In this document: positions 7,490 to 15,572 of the stretch, one piece after another | Layout: each line of letters starts with the position of its first letter | How positions within the stretch are numbered: the first letter of the stretch is position 1 | Program-made: the position numbers and the translations under genes | The notes under the pieces: model-generated | The model's input: only the letters and a program-made list of their open reading frames with translations | Told to the model about the DNA's origin: nothing | Databases searched by the model: none | Source of the DNA: an uncultured Chloroflexota bacterium | Lineage (GTDB): Bacteria; Chloroflexota; Limnocylindria; Limnocylindrales; Limnocylindraceae | DNA: 17,701 bases | Reading direction: 5' to 3' | NCBI GenBank assembly: GCA_903944295.1 | Contig: CAJARA010000054.1 | Span: 1-17,701, forward strand

Positions 7490-7516
7490 AGTCTACAATC
7501 AGCAGACACCAGCCAA
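7490..7516 (-). promoter_or_regulatory. Weak candidate promoter for the leftward exporter operon
   Basis: On the minus strand TTGGCT (plus 7511-7516) and TAGACT (plus 7490-7495) are separated by 15 bases, shorter than the optimal 17. It would give a leader of about 55-60 nt before the ATPase ATG. The -10 overlaps the rightward -10. Low confidence; position is the main support. Confidence 0.22.
7494..7499 (+). promoter_or_regulatory. -10 element of the pentose phosphate operon promoter
   Basis: TACAAT matches TATAAT at 5 of 6 positions and lies 34 bases before the tkt ATG. Transcription would start near 7506, giving a leader of under 30 nt. No good -35 hexamer lies 16-18 bases upstream (the sequence there is G+C-rich), which suggests either an activator or a factor with different needs. 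Confidence 0.42.
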
Positions 7517-7533
7517 CATGCAGGGGGTTACCT

Positions 7534-9582
7534 ATGGATTCACGACTGGAACAGTCCGCCATCACCACGATTCGCACCCTTGCGATCGACACCGTCCAAG
7601 CGGCAAACTCCGGTCACCCTGGCGCCCCAATGGGCTGTGCGCCAATGGCCCACACGATCTGGACGCGCCACCTCCGCCACGCGCCGAGCACTCCCGGCTG
7701 GTTCGATCGCGATCGATTCGTCCTCTCCAACGGTCATGCGAGTGCGCTCCTCTATTCACTTCTTCATCTGACTGGTTACGGGCTCACGGTTGGCGACCTG
7801 AAGTCGTTCCGACAGTGGGGCTCACTGACGCCAGGACATCCGGAGTACGGCCTCACCGCTGGCGTCGAGGCGACCACGGGGCCGCTCGGCCAAGGATTTG
7901 CAAATGGTGTTGGGATGGCGATCGCCGAGCGACGCCTCGCCGCAGAGTTCAATCGACCTGGGCACACCGTGGTTGATCATCGCGTCTTCGCGATCGTCTC
8001 GGACGGCGACCTTCAAGAAGGGCTCGCATCAGAGGCGGCATCACTCGCTGGACACCTGAAGCTCGGCAAGTTGATCTATCTCTGGGATGACAACCTCATC
8101 CAGCTCGACGGACCAACATCAACGGCATGGTCGGAAGATGTGCGCAAGCGCTTTGATGCGTACGGCTGGCACACCAGCAGCGTTGCAGACGGCAACGATG
8201 TTGCATCCATTGATGCGGCGATCAGCGCCGCGATCAAGGATGATCGCCCGAGCCTCATCGCTGTGCGCACCGTCATCGGTTTCGGTTCGCCGAATAAGGC
8301 GGGGAGCCAGAAGTCACACGGCGCACCACTCGGCCCAGACGAGGTGAAGCTCACCAAGAGCGCGTATGGCGCGAATCCAGATGCAACCTTTGATGTCCCA
8401 GCAGATGTTGCCGAGTTCTACCGCGGCGCAATCACCAGCGGCGAGGCACTCGTTGCGGCGCACACGAAGCGACTCCTCGCTTATGCGACCGCCTTCCCAG
8501 CAGAGGCGGCCGAACTCCAGCGCCGCATGGCGGGCGTACTGCCAAGCGGATGGGAGCGCGCACTTCCAGCGTATGAGCTCGGCGGTGATGCGCCCACACG
8601 CAACGTCAGCCAATCAAGCATCAAGGCGCTCGCCGCGGTGCTGCCAGAACTGATCGGCGGAAGCGCGGATCTATCCGAATCAAACCTCACCGACATCCAT
8701 GAGGGTGGCCGCTTCACGGCGACGGAGTCTGGTCGCAACATCAGCTTCGGTGTACGCGAGCATGCGATGGCGGCGATCACCAACGGGATCGTTTATCACG
8801 GCGGACTGATCCCGTTCAGCGCCACCTTCCTCACCTTCAGCGATTACATGCGCGGCTCGCTCCGACTCGCGGCACTTGCTGGACTCGGCAGCATCTTCGT
8901 CTTCACCCATGACTCCATTGGACTTGGCGAAGATGGTCCAACGCACCAGCCGGTTGAACACTACGCCGCACTTCGCGCCATTCCAAATCTGCGCTTTTTC
9001 CGACCGGGTGATCCGAATGAGGCGGCGCACGCCTGGGGCGTTGCGATTGAACGCCGCGACGCGCCAACGGTGCTCGCCTTTACGCGACAGAAGCTTCCAG
9101 TACTTCCTGGCTCCATCACCGGCGCAGCGGCTGGCGTGAAGCGCGGCGCATATGTTGTGCGCGAGGCAAGCACGCAGGCGAAGGCGATCCTTATTGCAAC
9201 AGGGTCAGAGGTACACCTCGCCGTTGCCGCAGCGGATCTGCTTGAAGCGTCTGGCACCCCAACGCGTGTCGTCTCAGCGCCATGCCTCGAACTCTTCGGC
9301 GATCAAGATGCCGCATATCGTGAGTCGGTCCTACCCGCCGCGGTGCGCGCGCGCGTCGGCATTGAAGCCGGGGTCAGCCTCGGATGGGATCGCTGGACCG
9401 GGAGCGACGGCGCAATCATCGCCATGGATCGCTTCGGTGCATCGGCGCCGGCGCCAACACTCTTCGCTCAATTCGGCTTCACACCAGAGCGGATTGCAGA
9501 GGTCGCGCGCGGCGTGATCGCTGGGACGCACCGCGGCGTGATTCCAACGCCGCACCTGCACGACGGCCATAAGGTCGGCTGA
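7534..9582 (+). CDS. tkt: Transketolase
   Basis: A 682-residue thiamine-diphosphate enzyme that moves two-carbon units between ketoses and aldoses, linking the pentose phosphate pathway with glycolysis. Seen: NSGHPGAPMG (25-34) with substrate-site His28, SNGHAS (65-70), TPGHPEYG (99-106), the ThDP/Mg motif SDGDLQEG (156-163) running to Asn187 in DDN, and the catalytic Glu409 in FGVREHAMAAI of the pyrimidine domain. The first Gly of the usual GDG is Ser156, a variant I associate with actinobacterial-type transketolases rather than a loss of function. The ATG follows AGGGGGT by 5 bases; the frame extends upstream to 7465, but that would cross the promoter. First gene of the seven-gene operon; rpiB begins one base after its stop. 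Confidence 0.97.
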   Translation: MDSRLEQSAITTIRTLAIDTVQAANSGHPGAPMGCAPMAHTIWTRHLRHAPSTPGWFDRDRFVLSNGHASALLYSLLHLTGYGLTVGDLKSFRQWGSLTPGHPEYGLTAGVEATTGPLGQGFANGVGMAIAERRLAAEFNRPGHTVVDHRVFAIVSDGDLQEGLASEAASLAGHLKLGKLIYLWDDNLIQLDGPTSTAWSEDVRKRFDAYGWHTSSVADGNDVASIDAAISAAIKDDRPSLIAVRTVIGFGSPNKAGSQKSHGAPLGPDEVKLTKSAYGANPDATFDVPADVAEFYRGAITSGEALVAAHTKRLLAYATAFPAEAAELQRRMAGVLPSGWERALPAYELGGDAPTRNVSQSSIKALAAVLPELIGGSADLSESNLTDIHEGGRFTATESGRNISFGVREHAMAAITNGIVYHGGLIPFSATFLTFSDYMRGSLRLAALAGLGSIFVFTHDSIGLGEDGPTHQPVEHYAALRAIPNLRFFRPGDPNEAAHAWGVAIERRDAPTVLAFTRQKLPVLPGSITGAAAGVKRGAYVVREASTQAKAILIATGSEVHLAVAAADLLEASGTPTRVVSAPCLELFGDQDAAYRESVLPAAVRARVGIEAGVSLGWDRWTGSDGAIIAMDRFGASAPAPTLFAQFGFTPERIAEVARGVIAGTHRGVIPTPHLHDGHKVG

Positions 9583-9583
9583 G

Positions 9584-10051
9584 GTGTCGCAGCGGAAGCT
9601 CGCTATTGCCGCAGACCACGCGGGGGCCGCGCTGAAGGCGGTGCTCCTTAGCGAACTTCAGAAGATTGCTCCTGACTGGGAGGGGATCGATCTTGGTGGC
9701 GATGGGAGTGATCTGACTGACGATTATCCGGATGCGTCGCGCGCGGTTGCTGAACTGATGCAGCGCGGCGGTGCAGAGCGCGGCCTGCTGATCTGCGGCT
9801 CAGGGATCGGCGTCACGATCGCCGCGAACAAGTTCAAGGGCATCCGCGCCTCCATTGCGCATGATCCGGCGTCAGCGGACCAGGGAGTGGTGCATGACGC
9901 CATGAATGTGCTCTCGCTCGGCGCCAAGGTGATTGACGCTGCCGCCGCAGCCACAGTGCTCGCCGCCTTCCTTGCCGCCACGCCAAGTGACGCAGAGCGA
10001 TACGTCCGGCGCACCACGAAGGTGCAGCAGATCGAAGAGGAGCAGGGGTGA
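9584..10051 (+). CDS. rpiB: Ribose-5-phosphate isomerase B
   Basis: A 155-residue RpiB/LacA/LacB-family isomerase interconverting ribose 5-phosphate and ribulose 5-phosphate, and normal in length for RpiB. Seen: the N-terminal AADHAG (9-14), DYPDAS (47-52), the phosphate loop and catalytic Cys71 in ICGSGIG, ANKFKGIRA (81-89), and His104 in the segment VVHDAMNVLSLG that aligns with the ring-opening His of E. coli RpiB. It starts with GTG (MSQRKLAI), one base after the tkt stop, with AAGGT about 8 bases upstream inside tkt. Its stop overlaps the pgi GTG. It supplies ribose for nucleotides and one of the two transketolase substrates. A LacA/B-type galactose-6-phosphate role is unlikely in this context. 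Confidence 0.95.
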   Translation: MSQRKLAIAADHAGAALKAVLLSELQKIAPDWEGIDLGGDGSDLTDDYPDASRAVAELMQRGGAERGLLICGSGIGVTIAANKFKGIRASIAHDPASADQGVVHDAMNVLSLGAKVIDAAAAATVLAAFLAATPSDAERYVRRTTKVQQIEEEQG

Positions 10052-11805
10052 GCGGCGAACTCAAACTTCCGTTCACCGCCCACATCGGACGCGCCACAGA
10101 TCTGGCTGCGATCAGCTCCGCGCTCGAGCGCGCAAGGGACGAAGAGTGGGCCACGCGACTTGCCGATAAGGACGTCACGCTCTGGAGTAACGACGCTGCG
10201 GTCCAGGCGAAGATCGCGAACCGCCTCGGCTGGCTCGACGCACCGACGCACTTCACGGCACAGATTCCGGCGCTTGAGGGGTTCGGCGAAAAGATTCGCG
10301 ACGCAGGCTTCACCACCGCGATCGTGGCGGGGATGGGCGGCTCGTCACTCGCGCCAGAGGTCCTTGCTACAGCCTTCGCAGAGATTGATGACTGGCTGAA
10401 GATTCGCGTCTGCGACTCCACCGATCCTGCAGCAGTTGCCGCCGCACTGCGCGGCCTTGATCCGAAAAAGACGCTCGTCATTGTTGCGAGTAAATCTGGA
10501 ACCACGACTGAAACGCTCTCCTTTGCCGCGTACGCCGCAGAGTGGATCGGCGCGGCGGTGGGCGGTGCAGAGAGTGCACTCTCGTCAATGATCGCGATCA
10601 GCGACCCCTCTCCGTGCATTGATGGGATCCCTGGGAACGAGAAGATGCTTGACCGCTTCCTCAACCCTGCAGATATCGGCGGCCGCTACTCTGCGCTCAG
10701 CTTTGTTGGACTCGTCCCCGCGAGCCTCCTCGGCATTGACCTTGACCCGCTCCTCGCGGCAGGTTCTGTTGCCGCCGCTGAGCTTCGTGAGCCAGAGCCA
10801 ACGGCGAATCGCGCTGTTGCACTCGGTGTGGTGATCGGCGCGCTGGCACGCGAGGGGCGCGACAAGTTGACACTCGTTGTTGATGCCCCGATTGATGGCT
10901 TCGGCGCGTGGGCGGAACAGCTTGTTGCCGAGAGCACCGGAAAGCATGGCGTTGGCGTTGTCCCTGTTGATGGCGAACCCCTCGGCGCAGTCGCGGACTA
11001 CCAGGACGACCGACTCTTCGTACGCATCTCGCTTGATGGCGGCCGAGCTCCAGTTGCCGCAGATGGCAGCAGCGTAGAGACGCGACTCAGTGAACTGGCG
11101 GCGGCGGGACATCCGGTGATTGAGCTGAACCTCAGCGATCCGATTGATCTCGGTGGCGAGTTCATGCGTTGGGAGATCGCCACCGCGATCGCTGGTGTGG
11201 TCCTTGGCATCAATCCGTTTGACGAGCCGAACGTTACAGAGTCAAAGAACAACACCGTTGCAGTTCTTGGCGAACTCACCGCAGCAGGGAGGCTCCCAGA
11301 ACTTGCGCCGAAGGCTGTTGATGGTGCGCTGCAGATCTGGGTTGACGATGCGCTCCCCGCAGCATTCAGTGATGACGCAGTAAAACTTGTTGCTGGTCAG
11401 CTGCAGCGACTTTCGCCGCGCGGCTATGTGGGGATTCACGCCTACATCGCAACGACGCCCGAGCGCACCACAGCGCTCACCTCAATCCGCCTGTTGCTAC
11501 GCGATGCAACGCGCCGTGCCACCACCGTTGGCTACGGCCCGCGCTTCCTCCACTCCACTGGTCAGCTCCATAAGGGTGGTGCGGCAACCGGTTGGTTCGT
11601 CCAGCTCGTGGCGAGCCATCCAGCCGATATCGAAATCCCAGGGAAGCCGTTCGGCTTCGGTCAGCTGGTTGATGCGCAGTCGCTTGGCGACGCGCGCTCA
11701 CTGGTCGACCACGGCCTCCCCGTCCTCCGCATCCACCTCGGCGCAGACCCAGACGCGGGGCTCGCCGCCGTGGAGTCGCTCTTCCGCCGCGCACTCAATA
11801 CCTAA
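10048..11805 (+). CDS. pgi: Glucose-6-phosphate isomerase (domain type usually fused to transaldolase)
   Basis: A 585-residue protein of the SIS-fold phosphoglucose isomerase family, converting fructose 6-phosphate to glucose 6-phosphate. Seen: GMGGSSLAPEVL (95-106), SKSGTTTETLSFAA (148-161), GGRYSALSFVG (211-221), the ESTGKHGVG segment (295-303) with a likely catalytic Glu, NPFDEPNVTESKN (389-401) and HSTGQLHKGG (502-511) with Lys509 in the position of the ring-opening lysine. By sequence style it resembles the Pgi half of bifunctional Tal-Pgi proteins (SSLAPEV, QLHKGG with a large middle domain), but no transaldolase domain is attached. The GTG start overlaps the rpiB TGA and is preceded by GAGGAG. 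In the operon it recycles hexose phosphate back to Zwf. Confidence 0.95.
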   Translation: MSGELKLPFTAHIGRATDLAAISSALERARDEEWATRLADKDVTLWSNDAAVQAKIANRLGWLDAPTHFTAQIPALEGFGEKIRDAGFTTAIVAGMGGSSLAPEVLATAFAEIDDWLKIRVCDSTDPAAVAAALRGLDPKKTLVIVASKSGTTTETLSFAAYAAEWIGAAVGGAESALSSMIAISDPSPCIDGIPGNEKMLDRFLNPADIGGRYSALSFVGLVPASLLGIDLDPLLAAGSVAAAELREPEPTANRAVALGVVIGALAREGRDKLTLVVDAPIDGFGAWAEQLVAESTGKHGVGVVPVDGEPLGAVADYQDDRLFVRISLDGGRAPVAADGSSVETRLSELAAAGHPVIELNLSDPIDLGGEFMRWEIATAIAGVVLGINPFDEPNVTESKNNTVAVLGELTAAGRLPELAPKAVDGALQIWVDDALPAAFSDDAVKLVAGQLQRLSPRGYVGIHAYIATTPERTTALTSIRLLLRDATRRATTVGYGPRFLHSTGQLHKGGAATGWFVQLVASHPADIEIPGKPFGFGQLVDAQSLGDARSLVDHGLPVLRIHLGADPDAGLAAVESLFRRALNT

Positions 11806-11830
11806 GCGCGGTGGGTGGTAGCCACGCGCT
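11805..11830 (+). terminator. Hairpin directly after pgi
   Basis: AGCGCG and CGCGCT form a 6-bp stem extended by TGG/CCA after a one-base bulge, around a 7-nt loop. It begins at the last base of the pgi stop codon. No T-run follows, so it may be an attenuator or RNA stabiliser inside the operon rather than a full terminator. The pgi-gnd gap (73 bases) is the only sizeable one in the operon. Confidence 0.3.
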
Positions 11831-11878
11831 AGCATCAGCAGTGACGGCCCACCTGCGGCCACAAGTGAGGAGGCTCCT

Positions 11879-12778
11879 GTGAAGATCGGATTCATCGGCC
11901 TAGGGAAGATGGGCGGCAACATGGTGAAGCGCCTCCTTCGTGGTGGACACGAGGTGGCGATCTGGAATCGTTCGCGCGAGAAGACCGACGAGATCGCCAA
12001 GGATGGCGCAACTCCCACCTACACGGTGAAAGATCTCGTTGCGGCGCTCCCCTCCCCACGACGTGTCTGGGTGATGGTCCCGAGCGGAGACGCAACCGAA
12101 GCGATGATCGACGAACTGATCCCACTTCTCGCCAAGGGCGACACGATCATTGACGGCGGGAACTCGAACTTCCACGACACGATTCGCCGACACGAGAAGC
12201 TCGCAGGGCACGGCATTCACTTCATTGACGCAGGAACATCTGGTGGTGTCTGGGGCCTAGAGAACGGCTACTGCATGATGGTTGGCGGGGATGTTGCGCC
12301 AGTGAAGGCGATGGAGCCGATCTTCCTCACCCTCGCCCCAAAGGATGGCTACATGCACTGCGGCGCCTCTGGCGCTGGTCACTACGTGAAGATGGTGCAC
12401 AACGGGATCGAATACGGCCTGATGCAGGCATACGCCGAAGGATTTGAGATCCTCGCAAAGTCGCGCTACAAGGTTGATCTTGCGCAGGTCTCCGACCTCT
12501 GGATGCAAGGCTCCGTTGTGCGCAGCTGGCTCCTTGAGCTTGCAGGACGCGCATTCCGCGCAGAGGGGAACGAACTGAAGTCCATCAAGGGCTGGGTTGC
12601 AGACTCCGGCGAAGGACGTTGGACGGTACAGGAGGCGATCGACCTAGATGTGCCAGCGCCGCTGATCACCCTCTCACTCCTCACACGATTCCGATCGCGC
12701 CAAGAAGATTCATACAGCGCCAAGGTGCTCGCGGCACTTCGCAACCAGTTCGGCGGACACGCGGTGAAGCCGGAGTGA
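11879..12778 (+). CDS. gnd: 6-phosphogluconate dehydrogenase, decarboxylating (short form)
   Basis: Oxidatively decarboxylates 6-phosphogluconate to ribulose 5-phosphate with production of reduced cofactor and CO2. It has 299 residues, the short form that lacks the long C-terminal helical tail of the 470-residue enzymes. Seen: Rossmann motif GLGKMG (7-12), DGGNSNFHDT (92-101), GTSGGVWGLENG (119-130), and the catalytic segment HYVKMVHNGIEYG (168-180), where Lys171, Asn175 and Glu178 align with Lys183, Asn187 and Glu190 of the sheep enzyme. After strand 2 the sequence is NRSREKT (30-36), identical to E. coli Gnd, which favours NADP+; NAD-type enzymes usually have an acidic residue there. The GTG start follows AGGAGG by 5 bases, the best ribosome site in the operon. 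zwf starts within its stop codon. Confidence 0.96.
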   Translation: MKIGFIGLGKMGGNMVKRLLRGGHEVAIWNRSREKTDEIAKDGATPTYTVKDLVAALPSPRRVWVMVPSGDATEAMIDELIPLLAKGDTIIDGGNSNFHDTIRRHEKLAGHGIHFIDAGTSGGVWGLENGYCMMVGGDVAPVKAMEPIFLTLAPKDGYMHCGASGAGHYVKMVHNGIEYGLMQAYAEGFEILAKSRYKVDLAQVSDLWMQGSVVRSWLLELAGRAFRAEGNELKSIKGWVADSGEGRWTVQEAIDLDVPAPLITLSLLTRFRSRQEDSYSAKVLAALRNQFGGHAVKPE

Positions 12779-14391
12779 AGAGCGGCAAGGCGGGCGAAGG
12801 GGGCGGCACGATCCGCGACCTGCGCATTGCACATAAAGGGAAGAAGGCAACGCCAAAGCGCAGTGGCAAGAATCCGCTCCGCTCTGGACTTCGCATTGAG
12901 CGCGTCCCAGATCCAAACATCGTTGTCCTCTTCGGTGCAACGGGTGACCTCGCGCATCGCAAGGTCGTCCCCGCCCTCTACCACCTCTGGGCTGGCGATC
13001 TCCTCCCTGAGCGATTCGCTCTCGTCTGCTTCGGGCGACGTGAGGCGAGCGACGAGTCAATGCGCAGCGAACTTCGCGCCTCACTCGAGAAGCATGCGCG
13101 CGTTCAGCCGATTGATGAGACTCGATGGAGCGAGTTCGCTTCGCGCATCAGCTACGTCAAGGGTGCGTTTGATGACCCTGCTTCGTACACTGCGCTGAGC
13201 CGCCATCTTGATGCGATTGACGCGAGCTCCGGAACAAACGGGAACCGCCTCTTCTATCTCGCCACTCCTGCCTCTTCTTTCCCTGAGATCATCCGCGGTC
13301 TTGGTGCCGCTGGGCTTGACCATGAGACGGGTGAGAGCGGCTGGCGACGCGTCGTCATTGAGAAGCCGTTCGGCCGCGATCTTGAATCGGCGGTAAAGCT
13401 CAACCGCGAAGTTGGGAAGGTCTTCCGTGAGAGTCAGGTCTACCGCATTGATCACTACCTTGGAAAAGAAACGGTACGCAACATCCTCATCTTCCGTTTC
13501 GGCAACCTGATCTTTGAGCCAATCTGGCACCGCCGCTACATCGACCACATCCAGATCACCGTGGCGGAGACGATCGGTGTGGAGAACCGTGGTGCCTTCT
13601 ATGAGGAGACCGGTGCGCTTCGCGACATCTTGCAGAACCACCTCCTTCAACTCCTCACCCTCGTCGCAATGGAGCCACCCGCAAATCTTGATGCAGAGGC
13701 GCTACGCGACGAGAAGGTGAAGGTGCTACGTGCCGTGCGCCTGATGAGCCCTGAGCAGGTTGATGGCCAGGTGGTGCGCGGGCAGTACGGCCCAGGATGG
13801 ATCGGCGCAACAGAGGTCGCGGGCTATCGTGGCGAGACGGCTGTGGACCCTGCGTCGGAAACAGAGACATTCGTTGCCGCACGCTTTGAGATTGATGACT
13901 GGCGCTGGGCGGGCGTCCCCTTCTACCTACGCGCAGGGAAGCGACTCCCGAAGCGCGCAACGGAGATCGCGATCCAGTTCAAGGATGTGCCTCAGCGCCT
14001 CTTCTCACAGACTGGCGACGCTCCCGAGTCAAACATGCTCGTGATCCGGATTCAACCAGATGAAGGGATCCTGCTCCGCTTCGCCGCAAAGGTGCCAGGG
14101 CTTGGCACCGATGTGCGTCCCGTCAACATGGACTTCGCCTACGGTTCCGCCTTTTCTGTTGAGAGTCCAGACGCCTACGAGACGCTCATCCTTGACGCCC
14201 TCTTGGGTGACGCCTCGCTCTTCACTCGCGCCGATGAGGTGGAGGCGGCTTGGCGCATCGTTGATCCGATCATGGAGTCCTGGCTCGCCGGTCCCGAGCC
14301 ACAGCTCCCAAACTACGCAGCTGGCACCTGGGGGCCAGACGATGCGGATGCGCTGCTCACCCGTGAGGGGCGACGCTGGCGCAGGCTCTAA
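12775..14391 (+). CDS. zwf: Glucose-6-phosphate 1-dehydrogenase
   Basis: Oxidises glucose 6-phosphate to 6-phosphogluconolactone and commits carbon to the oxidative pentose phosphate pathway. From the GTG at 12775-12777, which overlaps the gnd TGA, the product has 538 residues. Seen: GATGDLAHRK (54-63), FALVCFGRRE (81-90) with Arg88 in the position that contacts the NADP 2'-phosphate, EKPFGRD (196-202), RIDHYLGKE (224-232), and His289 in ILQNHLL as the catalytic base. Unusual: about 45 residues rich in Gly, Lys and Arg precede the Rossmann fold and look disordered. The frame stays open further upstream (to 12619) but inside gnd, so the overlap start is preferred. Only one cysteine (Cys85) is present. 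opcA follows after 5 bases. Confidence 0.96.
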   Translation: MKSGKAGEGGGTIRDLRIAHKGKKATPKRSGKNPLRSGLRIERVPDPNIVVLFGATGDLAHRKVVPALYHLWAGDLLPERFALVCFGRREASDESMRSELRASLEKHARVQPIDETRWSEFASRISYVKGAFDDPASYTALSRHLDAIDASSGTNGNRLFYLATPASSFPEIIRGLGAAGLDHETGESGWRRVVIEKPFGRDLESAVKLNREVGKVFRESQVYRIDHYLGKETVRNILIFRFGNLIFEPIWHRRYIDHIQITVAETIGVENRGAFYEETGALRDILQNHLLQLLTLVAMEPPANLDAEALRDEKVKVLRAVRLMSPEQVDGQVVRGQYGPGWIGATEVAGYRGETAVDPASETETFVAARFEIDDWRWAGVPFYLRAGKRLPKRATEIAIQFKDVPQRLFSQTGDAPESNMLVIRIQPDEGILLRFAAKVPGLGTDVRPVNMDFAYGSAFSVESPDAYETLILDALLGDASLFTRADEVEAAWRIVDPIMESWLAGPEPQLPNYAAGTWGPDDADALLTREGRRWRRL

Positions 14392-14396
14392 CCCCG

Positions 14397-15572
14397 ATGA
14401 GCCTCACCGCCACCGAACTCTCCGCGCTCCGCTGGAAGTCAACCGCCACCTCGGTTACTGAGGCCGACGCACTCCTCTCGCGAATCTGGAGCAGCACGGA
14501 GTCACGACAGCAGATCACCGCCGAACTCATCAAGAACGCTGATGGGAAGACGCCAATCGCCGTGCGAACTGGCGTCATGAACCTTGTCGTTGTAGCGCCA
14601 GGTGCAGAGCGTGCGGTTGGCGCAGCGAGTGCACTGAGCAGTCTGCCGCGCAATCCATCGCGCACCCTCTTCATCGTCCCGCGAGACCCCGAGGGACCGC
14701 CAACATTTCGCGCACGTCTTGAAATCTTCTGTGCAGTAACGCCACGGGGCGACGGAACTTCGGCGTGCACCGAACTGCTCTGGATTGACGCGAGCGGCGA
14801 GGCCGGGCGTCACCTCTCCAGCATGGTGCCGCAGCTCTCGCTCCATGATCTCCCCACCCTTCTCTGGTGGGATCACACGATTGACCCTTCGAGCCAAGAC
14901 TTAAAGGAGCTGCTCCGCGGAGTTGATCGTGCCCTCTTCAACGGTTCTGACCAACGAGGTGCGGGCATCAACGTGGTGAGTGATCTCGTGAAGGTGGCAG
15001 CATCCACTGGCACTGCGCTCAGCGACTTCTCACTGATCCGCCAGGCGCGATGGCGCGATGCGGTAGCGAGCGCCTTTGATGAGCCAGAGATTGCCCCGTA
15101 CCTCCACTCGCTGACAGAGATTCGTGCAACCTATTCCGCGGGGAGCAACAGCAACGCCCCAGTGAATATCGTCAAGCCCACCTACCACCTTGCATGGCTC
15201 ACCTCGCGCCTCGGTGCGTCGGTGGTCACACCGCTCAACAACAAGAGTGGATCGTGGAGTGGCATGATCAGTGATGGAGGGCAGCGCATTGCACTGACGC
15301 TTGAGCCTGTTGTTGATGCGGGACACTCGGGCACTACGCTTGCGCTACACCTCAAGGGTGAGCGACGTGGAAGCACGCTAGAACTCACCGTTCGTGCGGA
15401 CGGTGCAACAACGCAAGTCCAGGCAGCAATCAACGGCACGCTCGTTAAGGAGCGCGTCTTCCGCGCAAAACGCGCCACAGATGCCGAGCTACTTAGCAAC
15501 GCCCTTGAACTCGGCGAGGTTGATCCGCTCTCGCCGTCGATCTTGCGCACCTTCGTACAGCTCGTCGGATGA
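14397..15572 (+). CDS. opcA: OpcA-like glucose-6-phosphate dehydrogenase assembly protein
   Basis: A 391-residue protein of the OpcA family, which in cyanobacteria and actinobacteria binds G6PD and promotes its oligomerisation and activity. The call rests on position (directly between zwf and pgl, the usual place) and on family-like segments: RTGVMNLVV (57-65), a strand-turn RTLFIVPRDPEGPP (89-102), and DLPTLLWWDH (151-160). The C-terminal part (about 250-391) is a beta-rich domain with SGSWSG and repeated short strands. It has two cysteines (112 and 124), neither near the C-terminus, unlike the redox-sensitive cyanobacterial OpcA. The ATG comes 5 bases after the zwf stop without a visible ribosome site, suggesting reinitiation; the stop overlaps the pgl ATG. 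Confidence 0.88.
   Translation: MSLTATELSALRWKSTATSVTEADALLSRIWSSTESRQQITAELIKNADGKTPIAVRTGVMNLVVVAPGAERAVGAASALSSLPRNPSRTLFIVPRDPEGPPTFRARLEIFCAVTPRGDGTSACTELLWIDASGEAGRHLSSMVPQLSLHDLPTLLWWDHTIDPSSQDLKELLRGVDRALFNGSDQRGAGINVVSDLVKVAASTGTALSDFSLIRQARWRDAVASAFDEPEIAPYLHSLTEIRATYSAGSNSNAPVNIVKPTYHLAWLTSRLGASVVTPLNNKSGSWSGMISDGGQRIALTLEPVVDAGHSGTTLALHLKGERRGSTLELTVRADGATTQVQAAINGTLVKERVFRAKRATDAELLSNALELGEVDPLSPSILRTFVQLVG

Noticed and set aside
7429..7509. Longer N-terminus for the ABC ATPase starting at 7509
   Set aside because: It would cover the divergent promoter region; the ATG at 7426-7428 has GGAGGT before it and the conserved domain begins soon after.
9834..10664. 276-codon minus-strand frame across rpiB and pgi
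   Set aside because: Ser/Ala-rich shadow of two well-supported genes on the plus strand.
12619..12774. Longer N-terminus for Zwf starting inside gnd
   Set aside because: It would overlap gnd by 160 bases; the GTGA overlap matches the pattern at other junctions.
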